Positions 50,845-59,360 of a stretch of 64,000 nucleotides of DNA are shown here, piece by piece. Position numbers and translations under genes: made by a program. Location: NCBI GenBank assembly GCA_027306785.1, contig DAHUZB010000024.1:1-64000 (forward strand), read 5' to 3'. The first letter of the stretch is position 1; the number at the start of each line of letters is the position of its first letter. Below the pieces are notes generated by a model, which searched no databases, had not been told where the DNA came from, and was given only the letters and a program-made list of their open reading frames with translations. The stretch comes from Vulcanimicrobiota bacterium (GTDB taxonomy: Bacteria > Vulcanimicrobiota > Vulcanimicrobiia > Vulcanimicrobiales > Vulcanimicrobiaceae).

Positions 50845-51099
50845 ATGCTTGTTCTCAGCCGCAAAGTCAACCAGTCGATCATGATCGGCGACAACATTCG
50901 TATCGTTGTCGTCGCGGTCGACCGCGATCAGGTCAAGCTCGGGATCGAGGCACCCCGCGAGGTCTCCGTCCACCGATCCGAGATCTACGACGAGATCCAG
51001 CGCGCCAACCAGGCCGCCGCGCAGACGGCTACGACTGCGCCGGTCCCCGCCGCGCGAGCGCGGCTCCAGCCCCGCAAAAAATCTCCCGACGGCCACTAA
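50845..51099 (+). CDS. csrA: Carbon storage regulator CsrA
   Basis: CsrA (84 aa) binds GGA-containing mRNA leaders and blocks translation. [52 protein letters not shown] is the complete CsrA core. A tail of about 28 residues (Ala/Thr/Pro then Arg/Lys-rich, ending KSPDGH) exceeds the usual length (about 60-70 aa). Its stop TAA is part of the flagellin promoter. FliW upstream and flagellin downstream form the known checkpoint module. Confidence 0.96.
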   Translation: MLVLSRKVNQSIMIGDNIRIVVVAVDRDQVKLGIEAPREVSVHRSEIYDEIQRANQAAAQTATTAPVPAARARLQPRKKSPDGH

Positions 51100-51124
51100 A
51101 GTGGCGCCCGGAGCCCTCCGATAC
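51097..51124 (+). promoter_or_regulatory. Sigma-28-like promoter of flagellin
   Basis: TAAA (51097-51100), 16 bp, then TCCGATAC (51117-51124). The -35 includes the csrA stop codon. A start near 51131 gives a leader of about 83 nt for fliC with hairpins and GGA motifs. Confidence 0.6.
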
Positions 51125-51134
51125 CATAGTCAGT

Positions 51135-51152
51135 GGGGAAAGGACGATCCCC
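51135..51152 (+). promoter_or_regulatory. Candidate upstream CsrA-binding hairpin in flagellin leader
   Basis: GGGGA (51135-51139) pairs with TCCCC (51148-51152) around the loop AAGGACGA, which presents AGGA, the usual form of a strong CsrA site. It would lie within a few nt of the mRNA 5' end. Confidence 0.55.
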
Positions 51153-51177
51153 GCTAGACTAGTCTTGTATCATACGC

Positions 51178-51208
51178 GCGCGTGATCGATCATCGCGCAT
51201 CATGGAGG
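51178..51208 (+). promoter_or_regulatory. Flagellin leader hairpin and SD-overlapping CsrA site
   Basis: GCGCGTGA (51178-51185) and TCATCGCGC (51190-51198) form a stem with one bulged T. Directly after it ATGGAGG (51202-51208) combines the Shine-Dalgarno GGAGG with a second GGA motif. CsrA bound here would block ribosome access. Confidence 0.5.
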
Positions 51209-51213
51209 AAAAA

Positions 51214-52485
51214 ATGGGTCAAGGTCTGAGCATTGCCAACAACCTGTTGGCGAACAACGTATCCCTCAACCTGAATAAGAATCAGGAAGCCCTCAAGAAC
51301 ACGGTCACTCAGCTCTCGTCGGGTCTGCGCATCAACACCGCCGCAGATGACCCGTCGGGTCTTGCTATTGCGACCAACCTGCAGACGCAGGTCGACGGCT
51401 TCAACCAGGCCGTGCAGAACGTCCAGAACGCCAACAATGCCGCGCAGGTCGCGGAAGGCGCTCTTCAGACGACGACCGACATCCTGCAGCGCATCCGTTC
51501 GCTCGCGGTCGAAGCGGCGTCGGACGTGAACTCGAACAGCGACCGTCAGAACCTTCAAGTCGAAGTTTCGCAGCTGCTGCTCGAAGTCAACCGTATCTCG
51601 CAGAACACGAACTTCAACGGCCAGGCGCTCCTCGACGGCTCGCATGCGGGCTTCCAGGCGCAGCAGGCCGCGTCGATCACGATCACCGCGAATACGGCCC
51701 TCTCGACCAACGGCAACATCGCGTCGACCAACGGCATCAACTACGGCTTCCTCGCCGCGACGGTTGCCGCTTCGAGCGCGAACTTCCAGACGACGGTCGG
51801 CGGAACGGCCGGCTTCGGCGGAACCGGCACCACCGACGGCTCGATCGAACTGCAGGTCATCAACACCGGCGTCTCGATCGCGGTTCAGGAAACATTCGTC
51901 GACAGCGCGACCGGTAAGGTCTGCGTCTCCTCGACGCTCTACGGTGCGCAAGGCGCCGCGAATGCGTTCGACAACGTTAGCGTCACGCTCGGCACGTTCA
52001 CGACGGCCGATGTCGGCACGACCTCGTACATCAAGGTCAGCCAGAACGTCGCGGCGCTCACGAACCCGTCGAACCCGGCCTTCAACTTCCAATCGGCGGC
52101 CGACGAAGGCGACGTCATCCAGGTCGGTATCGAAGCGACGAACACCTCGACGCTCCGTATCTCGAACATCAACCTCGCGCTCTCGGCGTCGAACAACCCG
52201 TCGATCGGTGCGGAAGATGCCATCGGCCAGATCGACAACGCGCTCGATCGTCTCCTCAACCAGCGCGCCCAGCTCGGCTCGGTCATCGTTCGCCTGAACG
52301 AAGACGCGTCGAACGACAACGTCGCTGCGGTCAACCTGCAGGCCTCGGAATCTTCGATCCGCGACCTCAACGTCGGCCAGGCGACCACCGAGTTCACGAA
52401 GCTCCAGATCCTGGTCCAAGTCGGCACCTCGGTCCTGGCGCAGTCGAACGCGAACGCGCAGAGCGTTCTCGGCCTCTTCCGCTAG
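51214..52485 (+). CDS. fliC: Flagellin
   Basis: Flagellin of 423 aa, the filament subunit. D0/D1 helices are clear at the N-terminus (GLSIANNLLANNVSLNLNKNQEALKNTVTQLSSGLRINTAADDPSGLAIATNLQTQVDGFNQAVQNVQNANNAAQVAEGALQ-like pattern) and the C-terminus (RLNEDASNDNVAAVNLQASESSIRDLNVGQATTEFTKLQI to SVLGLFR). Start ATG at 51214 with GGAGG five bases upstream; an in-frame ATG at 51202 overlaps this site. The middle (about 150-330) is Ser/Thr-rich, a likely glycosylation surface. Codon use is uniform, as in highly expressed genes. Confidence 0.96.
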   Translation: MGQGLSIANNLLANNVSLNLNKNQEALKNTVTQLSSGLRINTAADDPSGLAIATNLQTQVDGFNQAVQNVQNANNAAQVAEGALQTTTDILQRIRSLAVEAASDVNSNSDRQNLQVEVSQLLLEVNRISQNTNFNGQALLDGSHAGFQAQQAASITITANTALSTNGNIASTNGINYGFLAATVAASSANFQTTVGGTAGFGGTGTTDGSIELQVINTGVSIAVQETFVDSATGKVCVSSTLYGAQGAANAFDNVSVTLGTFTTADVGTTSYIKVSQNVAALTNPSNPAFNFQSAADEGDVIQVGIEATNTSTLRISNINLALSASNNPSIGAEDAIGQIDNALDRLLNQRAQLGSVIVRLNEDASNDNVAAVNLQASESSIRDLNVGQATTEFTKLQILVQVGTSVLAQSNANAQSVLGLFR

Positions 52486-52533
52486 TAGGAAGAGCGTCCG
52501 GCAACGGACGAAATCGCGAGAGATCGCAAACGA

Positions 52534-52559
52534 CGAGGGCCCGCTACGGCGGGCCCTCG
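52534..52559 (+). terminator. Terminator after flagellin
   Basis: CGAGGGCCCGC (52534-52544) and GCGGGCCCTCG (52549-52559) form a perfect 11-bp stem with a TACG tetraloop, followed by CTTCGTTTCT. Confidence 0.8.
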
Positions 52560-52568
52560 CTTCGTTTC

Positions 52569-52596
52569 TAACGCGCCTTCGACCGCATGCCGAATA
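52569..52596 (+). promoter_or_regulatory. Sigma-28-like promoter of glycosyltransferase genes
   Basis: TAAC (52569-52572), 16 bp, then GCCGAATA (52589-52596), similar to the promoters of flgB and fliC in the -35 form and the 16-bp spacing. A start near 52603 falls at the ATG at 52605. Confidence 0.5.
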
Positions 52597-52604
52597 CTGT
52601 AACG

Positions 52605-54683
52605 ATGCCAATTCGGGTCTATCCGAAACGCCGTGCGACCGCCGCGCCGTCACCCTCGCTGCCCGCACCCGAGGGAGCGCTTGCGTTTCCGCCGATTCCG
52701 CCGGGAACGCCGCAGAAGCCGCCGGGCGTGAGCCTCTGCATGATCGTCAAGAACGAGGAGCGCTTCCTCGCCGATTGCTTGCGCAGCGTGCAGGGGGCCG
52801 TCGACGAGATCTGCATCGTCGATACCGGATCGACCGACCGCACGATCGAGATCGCGCGCTCGTTCGGTGCCGTCGTGATCGAGCGCCCGTGGCGCAACGA
52901 TTTCGCTTGGGCGCGTAACGAGTCGCTCGCACTTGCGACCAAGCGATGGATCATCATGCTCGACGCGGACGAGGTGCTCCGCGAAACCTCGAAGCCGACG
53001 CTGCGGGCGCTCGCCGACACGCCCGCGCATTTCACCGGCGTGTGGATACGCTGTTTCAATCAGTCGGACGACTACCGCGGCACCGGCGCCATGTCGCACG
53101 CGCTCGTCCGCGTGTTTCCGAATACGGAGCGCATCCGCTTTCGCGGCATGATTCACGAGTTCGTCTGCATCGACGGCCAAAACGAAGGTATTCCGGCGAT
53201 CAACGCGCCCGTCGAGATCGATCACTACGGCTATCTCGCCGATGTCGTGAAAGATCGCGACAAGGGACAACGGAACCTCGAGATCGTCAAGGCGGCGGTC
53301 GATGCCGATCCGCTCGATCCGTTTGCCTGGTTCAACCTCGGCTCGACGTCGTTTTTGATGGGCGATTACGAAACTGCGCGCACGGCGTTCGAGAAGATGC
53401 GCGAAATCAACGGCAAAGCGCCGCGCGGTTTTATCGCGAACGGTCATGCCATCCTCGCGGAGACCTACTGCGACAAGCTCGGCGATCCGCGCAAAGGTGA
53501 AGAGATTGCGCGCGCGGCGCTCGAGTTCTCACCGCACTACGCAAACGCGCACTTTCAATTGGGCAAGGCGCTCGTCGCGCAGCAGCGCTTCGATGAGGCG
53601 CGCGAGGCGTTCCGAGCGGCGATCGACGACGGCAAGTACGCGCATCAGCAATTCGTCGTGGACGATCAGGTCTCGATTTGGAAGGCACATTCGGAGATCG
53701 GCTCGAGTTACGTCGCGCAAGGCGACGATGCGCGAGCGATCGAGTGGTTCCGCGCCGGTTTGAAGAATGCGCCGAAGGTCCAGCCGCTGCGCCTGAATCT
53801 GGCTCGCGCGCTCGAACGTACGGGGGATATCACGGCGGCGCGCACGCTCTTCGAGGGCGTCTTCGAGGAGTTCGGCGACGATCAGAGCACGATCGACTGG
53901 ATGAATTTTCTCCTGCGCCGGGGCGAGGCCGAAGCGGCCCTGGCGGTCGTCGACGCAAAACAGGCGAGCATGAGCGAGCAGCACGCCGTCCCCGTTCTCA
54001 CCGCGGCAGCGCAGGTTGCGTTCAAGCTGGGCCGCGATCCGTTACGGTACCTCGAATGCGCCGCGCAGCGTGCACCCGGCGATGCCGAGATCCTCAATTG
54101 GCTCGAAGGCATCTACACGGAGCGCGGTGATGAGGAGCGACTTCTGCGGCTGCGCGAACAAGAGGCAAAGAGCGAACCGCGTACGCCGAGCGATTTTCTG
54201 CGTCGATCGTATCAGGCAAACGTCGCGCACGATTTCGAACGGGCCCTGCTCCTCGCGCGGCGCGGCATCGAGATCGCGCCCGACCACCAACACCTGCGCT
54301 ACAATGCCGCCGTCTCCGCCTCGTCGCTCGGGCGACTCGACGAAGCCCTCGAACATCTCGCCGCGGTGACCGACGCGACTGCGGCCGTGGCGCTGCCGGC
54401 GGATCTGTTACGCGCGAACATCTACCGTAGCGCGGGTCGGCACGACGATGCGGTCGCGAGCATCGAACGGGTGCTTGCCGCCGACCCCGATCATCTCGAC
54501 GCACTCGCCACGCGGGCGTCCTTGCTCGAGGCGCGCGGCGACTTCGGCCCCGCCGAGACGACCCTGCGACGCCTGCTCGCACGGGATCCGCGCCGCGGCG
54601 CGGTGGAGCTGGCGGCATTTCTGCTGCGCCGCGGCCGATACGACGAAGCCGCGCGCGTTGCCGACGTCGGGCTGACCGCATAG
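52605..54683 (+). CDS. Glycosyltransferase family 2 fused to TPR repeats
   Basis: A protein of 692 aa from the ATG at 52605; the ATG at 52587 overlaps the promoter -10 and is rejected. After a Pro-rich N-terminus, a GT2 domain begins at about residue 45 with SLCMIVKNEERFLADCLRSV, IVDTGSTDRT, RNDFAWARNESLALAT and LDADEVL (DxD). From about 200 on there are about a dozen TPR-like helical repeats (FAWFNLGSTSFLMGDYETARTAFEK; AHFQLGKALVAQQRFDEAREAFRAA). Between fliC and flaG it is probably a flagellin glycosyltransferase. Sugar and acceptor are unproven. Confidence 0.85.
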   Translation: MPIRVYPKRRATAAPSPSLPAPEGALAFPPIPPGTPQKPPGVSLCMIVKNEERFLADCLRSVQGAVDEICIVDTGSTDRTIEIARSFGAVVIERPWRNDFAWARNESLALATKRWIIMLDADEVLRETSKPTLRALADTPAHFTGVWIRCFNQSDDYRGTGAMSHALVRVFPNTERIRFRGMIHEFVCIDGQNEGIPAINAPVEIDHYGYLADVVKDRDKGQRNLEIVKAAVDADPLDPFAWFNLGSTSFLMGDYETARTAFEKMREINGKAPRGFIANGHAILAETYCDKLGDPRKGEEIARAALEFSPHYANAHFQLGKALVAQQRFDEAREAFRAAIDDGKYAHQQFVVDDQVSIWKAHSEIGSSYVAQGDDARAIEWFRAGLKNAPKVQPLRLNLARALERTGDITAARTLFEGVFEEFGDDQSTIDWMNFLLRRGEAEAALAVVDAKQASMSEQHAVPVLTAAAQVAFKLGRDPLRYLECAAQRAPGDAEILNWLEGIYTERGDEERLLRLREQEAKSEPRTPSDFLRRSYQANVAHDFERALLLARRGIEIAPDHQHLRYNAAVSASSLGRLDEALEHLAAVTDATAAVALPADLLRANIYRSAGRHDDAVASIERVLAADPDHLDALATRASLLEARGDFGPAETTLRRLLARDPRRGAVELAAFLLRRGRYDEAARVADVGLTA

Positions 54684-57313
54684 TGCGTTACTCCATCATC
54701 ATTCCGGTTTTCAATAAGGCCGATCTCACCAAGCAGTGCCTCGATGCCCTTCCCGCGACGATTGCCGATGCGGGCGAGGGCGAGGTGATCGTCGTTGACA
54801 ACGCCTCGAGCGATCACACGCAACGCGTCCTCGCTGCATACCCGTGGATACGCGTGATCACGAACGAGCGGAATCTCGGGTTCGCCGCCGCCAACAACCA
54901 GGCGGCTCGCATTGCGCGCGGCGAGTTTTTGGTGCTGCTCAACAACGATACGGAGCCCTGGCCGGGTTGGCTCGCAAGCATGCTGCGGCACGCGGCGCAG
55001 CCGGATGTCGGGGCCGTCGGAGCTCTTCTGCTCTACCCGAATAAGACCGTGCAGCACGGCGGAGTCGCCGTTGCGGGAAATCCGTTCGGTCGCCAACAGT
55101 TTCAGCCGTTCCATCACAATTATCTCGTGCCGTTCGAGGATCCCGACGTGCGCCGCACGCAGGAGTTCCAGATCGTGACCGGCGCCTGTCTCCTTACGCC
55201 ACGCGCGCTCTACGAGCGACTCGGCGGTCTCGACGAGGGCTATTGGAACGGCTACGAAGACGTCGACTACTGCCTGAAGGTCGGACGCGCCGGAATGCGC
55301 GTCGTGTACGATGGCGAAGCCGTACTGTATCACTTCGAGTCACAGTCCGGCATTCAGCGTTTTCGCAAAACGATTTGGAATACCGAGCTGCTCGATCGTC
55401 GCTGGCGGGGATCGGTGCGTTTCGACGCGGCCGAAAAGATGCTCGCCCGCGGCTACGTGCGCCATCCGCTGCGCGGCTCGCGCCTCGGCGGGATCAACGC
55501 CCACGTCCTCCATCTGCGCCCGATCAACGTCGTCGTTCACGGGGAAGAGCCGCCCGAAGGACGCGCGGCGTTCGAGCGTCGTTTACGTTGTACGAGGGCA
55601 CCGGTCGGCGCAATCGTATGGGCTTTGGGCGACGATGCACTTGCTACGGCGCGCGAAGCGATGCGGATACGCGGTGCGCGGTTCACCGCCTTCGTGCGTG
55701 GCGCGGCCGAGCCGAGTGAAGGTTGGCTCGACGAGCTCGTCCGTCAGTTGAGCGCGACGCCGACGACCTTTGCCGCCGCCTATGCACCGGAAATCGCGAG
55801 CGACGTCGATAACGTCGTCGCGCTCGCGGCCGATGGGCGCTGCCTTCTCGTACACCTCATGCGAGTACCCGCCCACATGCGACTCGAGGCGTTTGATTCG
55901 CTCGATGCCTCCCTCGCCGATCTCGGGCTGCGTATGCTCCCGCTCGGCTTCGGCACGCGCATCGCGCAGGGTGTTTTCGCGGTGCCGCCCGTGCGTGAGG
56001 ATGCCTCCTTCGAAAGCCGTCATGGCAGGCCGCTCGCCGCGGTCTTGAGGGGCGAGCCGGAGGCCGTCGAAGCGGAGTTGCGAGCTCGGCCTCGGCGCGC
56101 GCGCGGTTTGGTTTCGATCGTCACGTTGAGTTGGAACGCGCCGCAATACACGAAAATCGCACTCGAATCCATCAGGACCCATACGAGCGAACCGTACGAA
56201 GTGATCGTCGTCGACAACGGCTCCGGCCCGGAGACCGTTTCGATGCTGCGTGAGATCGACGATCCGCACGTGCGGGTGATCTATAACGAGCGCAACCGCG
56301 GCTTCGGCGGCGGCAATAACGACGGCATCGCGGTCGCCCGAGGTGAGTTCGTCGTGGTCCTCAATAACGACGTCGTGGTGACCGACGGCTGGCTGGATTC
56401 ATTGCTCGATCCGTTCGATCGCATTCCCTCGGTCGGGGTGACGGCTCCTCGAACCAACAAAATCGTCGGCGATCAGCAAGTCGTCGATGCGTCGTACGCC
56501 GATATCGAGGGCATGCACGCGTATGCGGCACGTCGTCGGCGCAGCTATGCGCGACGCGGGTATCTGACCGATCGTGCGATCGGCTTCTGTCTGTGTATCG
56601 ATCGGCGTGTCATCGAGGAGATCGGCGGATTCGACGAACGTTTCGAAATGGGGAATTTCGAAGACGACGACTTCTCGGTCCGCGTTCGCGCGGCCGGATA
56701 TGAGATCTACGTCTGCGAGGACAGTTTCATCCATCACTTCGGCAGCCGTTCGTTCGTGGCGAACGACGTCGACTACGCGTCGACGATGCGCGAGAATTGG
56801 AGCCGTTTCGCCGAGAAGTGGGGGTACCCGGACGAGTTCCCTACGAACGGGTACGATCCGCGTAAGGCGATCTACGGCGGCTTCGATCGTGCGCGCCACT
56901 TTGCACCCTTACCGACGAGACGCGTCGCCGGGGCCGTCCTCGAGCCGGGAACGGTGGTTCCGCGCGAATACGACGTGGTTTTCGCGGCCTTCGTACGCGA
57001 TGAGGCGGACTGGGGTAACGTCGCGGAGTTCACCAAGCGGTATTTCATCGCGTTCGACGCGGAGGCTCCGGTTACGCTCGCGATCGCCGGGAGCGGCGAT
57101 CCGAATGCTTTGACGATCGCACGACGCGTCGAGCGGACGCTTCAGAAATTGGATCAGACGCCCGAACGGTGCGCGGACGTCGAAATTCGGGATGAAGAAG
57201 ATCTCGCCGCTTGGCGCTCATCCCTTCCGGAGCGCGTCACGATCGATATCGAGCGTATCGTCGACCGCAGTCCGAGCGCGCTTCGACGTCTCCTGCGAGG
57301 GGTTTCGGCGTGA
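54683..57313 (+). CDS. Double glycosyltransferase family 2 protein
   Basis: A protein of 876 aa with two GT2 domains. The first (residues about 1-260) has SIIIPVFNKADLTKQCLDAL, VVDNASSDHT, NERNLGFAAANNQA and VLLNNDTEPWPGW. The second (about 475-730) has VSIVTLSWNAPQYTKIAL, VVDNGSGPET, NERNRGFGGGNNDGI and VVLNNDVVVTDGW. Both keep the DxD-like Asn-Asp. The link between them is mixed alpha/beta of unknown type and about 130 residues follow the second. GTG start in a one-base overlap. A polymer- or flagellin-glycosylating role is inferred. Confidence 0.87.
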   Translation: MRYSIIIPVFNKADLTKQCLDALPATIADAGEGEVIVVDNASSDHTQRVLAAYPWIRVITNERNLGFAAANNQAARIARGEFLVLLNNDTEPWPGWLASMLRHAAQPDVGAVGALLLYPNKTVQHGGVAVAGNPFGRQQFQPFHHNYLVPFEDPDVRRTQEFQIVTGACLLTPRALYERLGGLDEGYWNGYEDVDYCLKVGRAGMRVVYDGEAVLYHFESQSGIQRFRKTIWNTELLDRRWRGSVRFDAAEKMLARGYVRHPLRGSRLGGINAHVLHLRPINVVVHGEEPPEGRAAFERRLRCTRAPVGAIVWALGDDALATAREAMRIRGARFTAFVRGAAEPSEGWLDELVRQLSATPTTFAAAYAPEIASDVDNVVALAADGRCLLVHLMRVPAHMRLEAFDSLDASLADLGLRMLPLGFGTRIAQGVFAVPPVREDASFESRHGRPLAAVLRGEPEAVEAELRARPRRARGLVSIVTLSWNAPQYTKIALESIRTHTSEPYEVIVVDNGSGPETVSMLREIDDPHVRVIYNERNRGFGGGNNDGIAVARGEFVVVLNNDVVVTDGWLDSLLDPFDRIPSVGVTAPRTNKIVGDQQVVDASYADIEGMHAYAARRRRSYARRGYLTDRAIGFCLCIDRRVIEEIGGFDERFEMGNFEDDDFSVRVRAAGYEIYVCEDSFIHHFGSRSFVANDVDYASTMRENWSRFAEKWGYPDEFPTNGYDPRKAIYGGFDRARHFAPLPTRRVAGAVLEPGTVVPREYDVVFAAFVRDEADWGNVAEFTKRYFIAFDAEAPVTLAIAGSGDPNALTIARRVERTLQKLDQTPERCADVEIRDEEDLAAWRSSLPERVTIDIERIVDRSPSALRRLLRGVSA

Positions 57314-59265
57314 GGCTTTTCGAGCACTATGCGAACCTGCGGCCGCGGTACCACGAAGCCTATGCTCGGGATCGTCTCCGGGCGAGCAACTTGGTCGCCG
57401 CCAGGTTGGAGATGGTGTACACGCATCGCTTCGAGGGCTATTTGGATCTCGCGTTCGAACGCGATGGATCATGGCTCATCGTTCCGCTCGTGCGCATCGA
57501 CGGCGGCTGTCTGATGGTGCAGGAAGCCTCACCGTTGATTTGGCCCGCCGAATACGCATATGCGAGCGATGCAGTAGATGAGATCGAGGAACTCGTCATA
57601 CCCTGGTTGCGGAGCGTCGTGATCGCCCGGCTCGTCAATGATGAATTCATCCGCGTGTTTCGCGATGAGCCGACCTGCGCCGACGTATTCCGGCGTGCTC
57701 GCCGGAGCGCGCTGCTCGGAAGCGCTCCCTACGCGGATGTGTTTCGCACGCTCGGCGCCGCGGTGTACGGGGCTCGCTTCGCGCGCGAACGCAACGTGGT
57801 GTTACGCGGCTCCGATGCGGCGAACGGCGCGGCGATGCTCTCGTCCTTTGCGCGTCGGATCGCGTGGACGTGCGAAGACGACGACGTTGCTCGCACGTGG
57901 TTCTCCGGGCTTTCGACGACATCGATCGAGGGCGACGGATACGATCTCTACGTCGGTCCGCGCGATGGGGCGATAGATGCGCATACGTGCGTTTTCGACG
58001 ACGCGGCTCGCGAGGGCGAACGCCGTGTCGTGCAGCCCGAGCCGATGCCTGCCGACGTACTCGTGTCGTTCGATCCCGAGGACGGTCTCGTGATGCGGGA
58101 GTTCGCGGTGACGGAGTCGGCCGTGCCGCTGCGCGGGTCTCGGCTGTTCGAGCCGAGTCGGGCCGGCGCGTCGGCCGGGCGCATTGCGATCGTGGTTCGC
58201 GACGATGCCGAACGTGCGCCGGACGCCGACTCCGATGCCGCGCACGAGCTCGCGCGCTCGCTGCAAGCGGAAGGTTTCGATGCCCGCGTCGATATCGCTT
58301 CGCACATCGACGCGGCATCGGTCGACGTCATCCACGTGTTTGATCTGCGCCACGGCGTCTCCGTCATCGAGCTCGCGCGTGACGCGGAGGCCGCCGGAAC
58401 GCCGATCGTCGTGACCTCGTACGCCGACGATCGGGCAGGCGAGGTAGGGAGGGGGATATCGGGCGCGCTCGCGATTCCGCGGATGGCGCTGGATCGGTTG
58501 GTGTTCGATGAAACCATGCACGCATTTGAGGCCCGTCGCATCTCGAATCTCGACAACGATCCCTGGTATGGTGCGAGCGCGGACCTGCTGATGCAGCGTG
58601 CCGCAGCCGTCGTCGTCGCCTCGAACGCGGAGGCGCTCTTTCTGCAGGAGCGTTTCGGCTATCGGGGCGTGACCGTTCCGGTGGCGGCGACGGTTCCCTT
58701 GACGCGCCCTACCGACCGCATCGGGTCGCTCGTCGGAAACGAAGAGTTCGTACTGATTCACGCGCCGCTCGAGCCGCGGGCCAATCAGCTTGCGGCTACC
58801 GTTGCGGCCGAACGTCGCGGGATTCGGCTCGTGCTGGTCGGCCCGGTCGCCGATGTCGAGTACCAGCGCTACGTCAATCAGGCGGCCGGGCGATACACCA
58901 TCCAGCTGCGCGATAGTGACCTCACCCCCGAGGAACTGGCTGGCCTCTACGCGCGTGCCCGCGTCGTGGCCGATGTCGGTTGGTCGTCGCGGGGGCTGCA
59001 CCGCCTCGCGCGCGGCGCCGCGCACGGCGCGGCAGTCGTCGCTTCGGTCACGGGGTACGCCCACGACCTGTGGGCGGAGTTGGCCTTTCTGGTCGATCCG
59101 GCGAACGTGGGAGCCATCGGAGAGGCACTTCATCGCGCGTGGGAGGCACAGCCGCAGCTCGCGAACGCGATCGCGGCGCGAACGGCGGAGCGTTGCGACC
59201 CCTTTGCCGGACTCGTGGCGGTCGTGTCGGCATACGGGCAAGCAAGCGTTCCGAACCCAACCTAA
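57310..59265 (+). CDS. Large protein with C-terminal GT-B glycosyltransferase domain
   Basis: A protein of 651 aa. The first part (about 300 residues) matches no domain I know. From about 310 (GRIAIVVRDDAERAPDADSDAAHELARSLQAEGFDARVDI) a GT4-like GT-B fold is visible, with EEFVLIHAPLEPRANQLAATVAAERRGIRLVLVGPV and the acceptor end LTPEELAGLYARARVVADVGWSSRGLHRLARGAAHGAAVVAS. Typical for transferase of a sugar to glycoproteins. The GTG start overlaps the previous stop (GTGA). The frame is open upstream, but not coding there. Confidence 0.75.
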   Translation: MRLFEHYANLRPRYHEAYARDRLRASNLVAARLEMVYTHRFEGYLDLAFERDGSWLIVPLVRIDGGCLMVQEASPLIWPAEYAYASDAVDEIEELVIPWLRSVVIARLVNDEFIRVFRDEPTCADVFRRARRSALLGSAPYADVFRTLGAAVYGARFARERNVVLRGSDAANGAAMLSSFARRIAWTCEDDDVARTWFSGLSTTSIEGDGYDLYVGPRDGAIDAHTCVFDDAAREGERRVVQPEPMPADVLVSFDPEDGLVMREFAVTESAVPLRGSRLFEPSRAGASAGRIAIVVRDDAERAPDADSDAAHELARSLQAEGFDARVDIASHIDAASVDVIHVFDLRHGVSVIELARDAEAAGTPIVVTSYADDRAGEVGRGISGALAIPRMALDRLVFDETMHAFEARRISNLDNDPWYGASADLLMQRAAAVVVASNAEALFLQERFGYRGVTVPVAATVPLTRPTDRIGSLVGNEEFVLIHAPLEPRANQLAATVAAERRGIRLVLVGPVADVEYQRYVNQAAGRYTIQLRDSDLTPEELAGLYARARVVADVGWSSRGLHRLARGAAHGAAVVASVTGYAHDLWAELAFLVDPANVGAIGEALHRAWEAQPQLANAIAARTAERCDPFAGLVAVVSAYGQASVPNPT

Positions 59266-59297
59266 GGGTCGCGGCCGTCGTCTTTACGAAAGGCGCC

Positions 59298-59325
59298 TAA
59301 ACTGCCCGTCTCAGGATGCCGATTT
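59298..59325 (+). promoter_or_regulatory. Sigma-28-like promoter of flaG-fliD-fliS-fliT
   Basis: TAAA (59298-59301), 16 bp, then GCCGATTT (59318-59325). The start would lie near 59332, giving a leader of about 29 nt for flaG. Confidence 0.6.
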
Positions 59326-59360
59326 GAAGATAAGACGGAATCCGTAGGAGCCTTGGTGAC

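Noticed and set aside
51156-51165. Palindrome AGACTAGTCT in the flagellin leader as operator
   Set aside because: It is downstream of the predicted start point and only 10 bp long; no copies were noticed elsewhere, so it is left unassigned.
52587-52604. ATG at 52587 as start of the TPR glycosyltransferase
   Set aside because: It coincides with the -10 of the sigma-28-like promoter and would need a different, unseen promoter reading through the fliC terminator.
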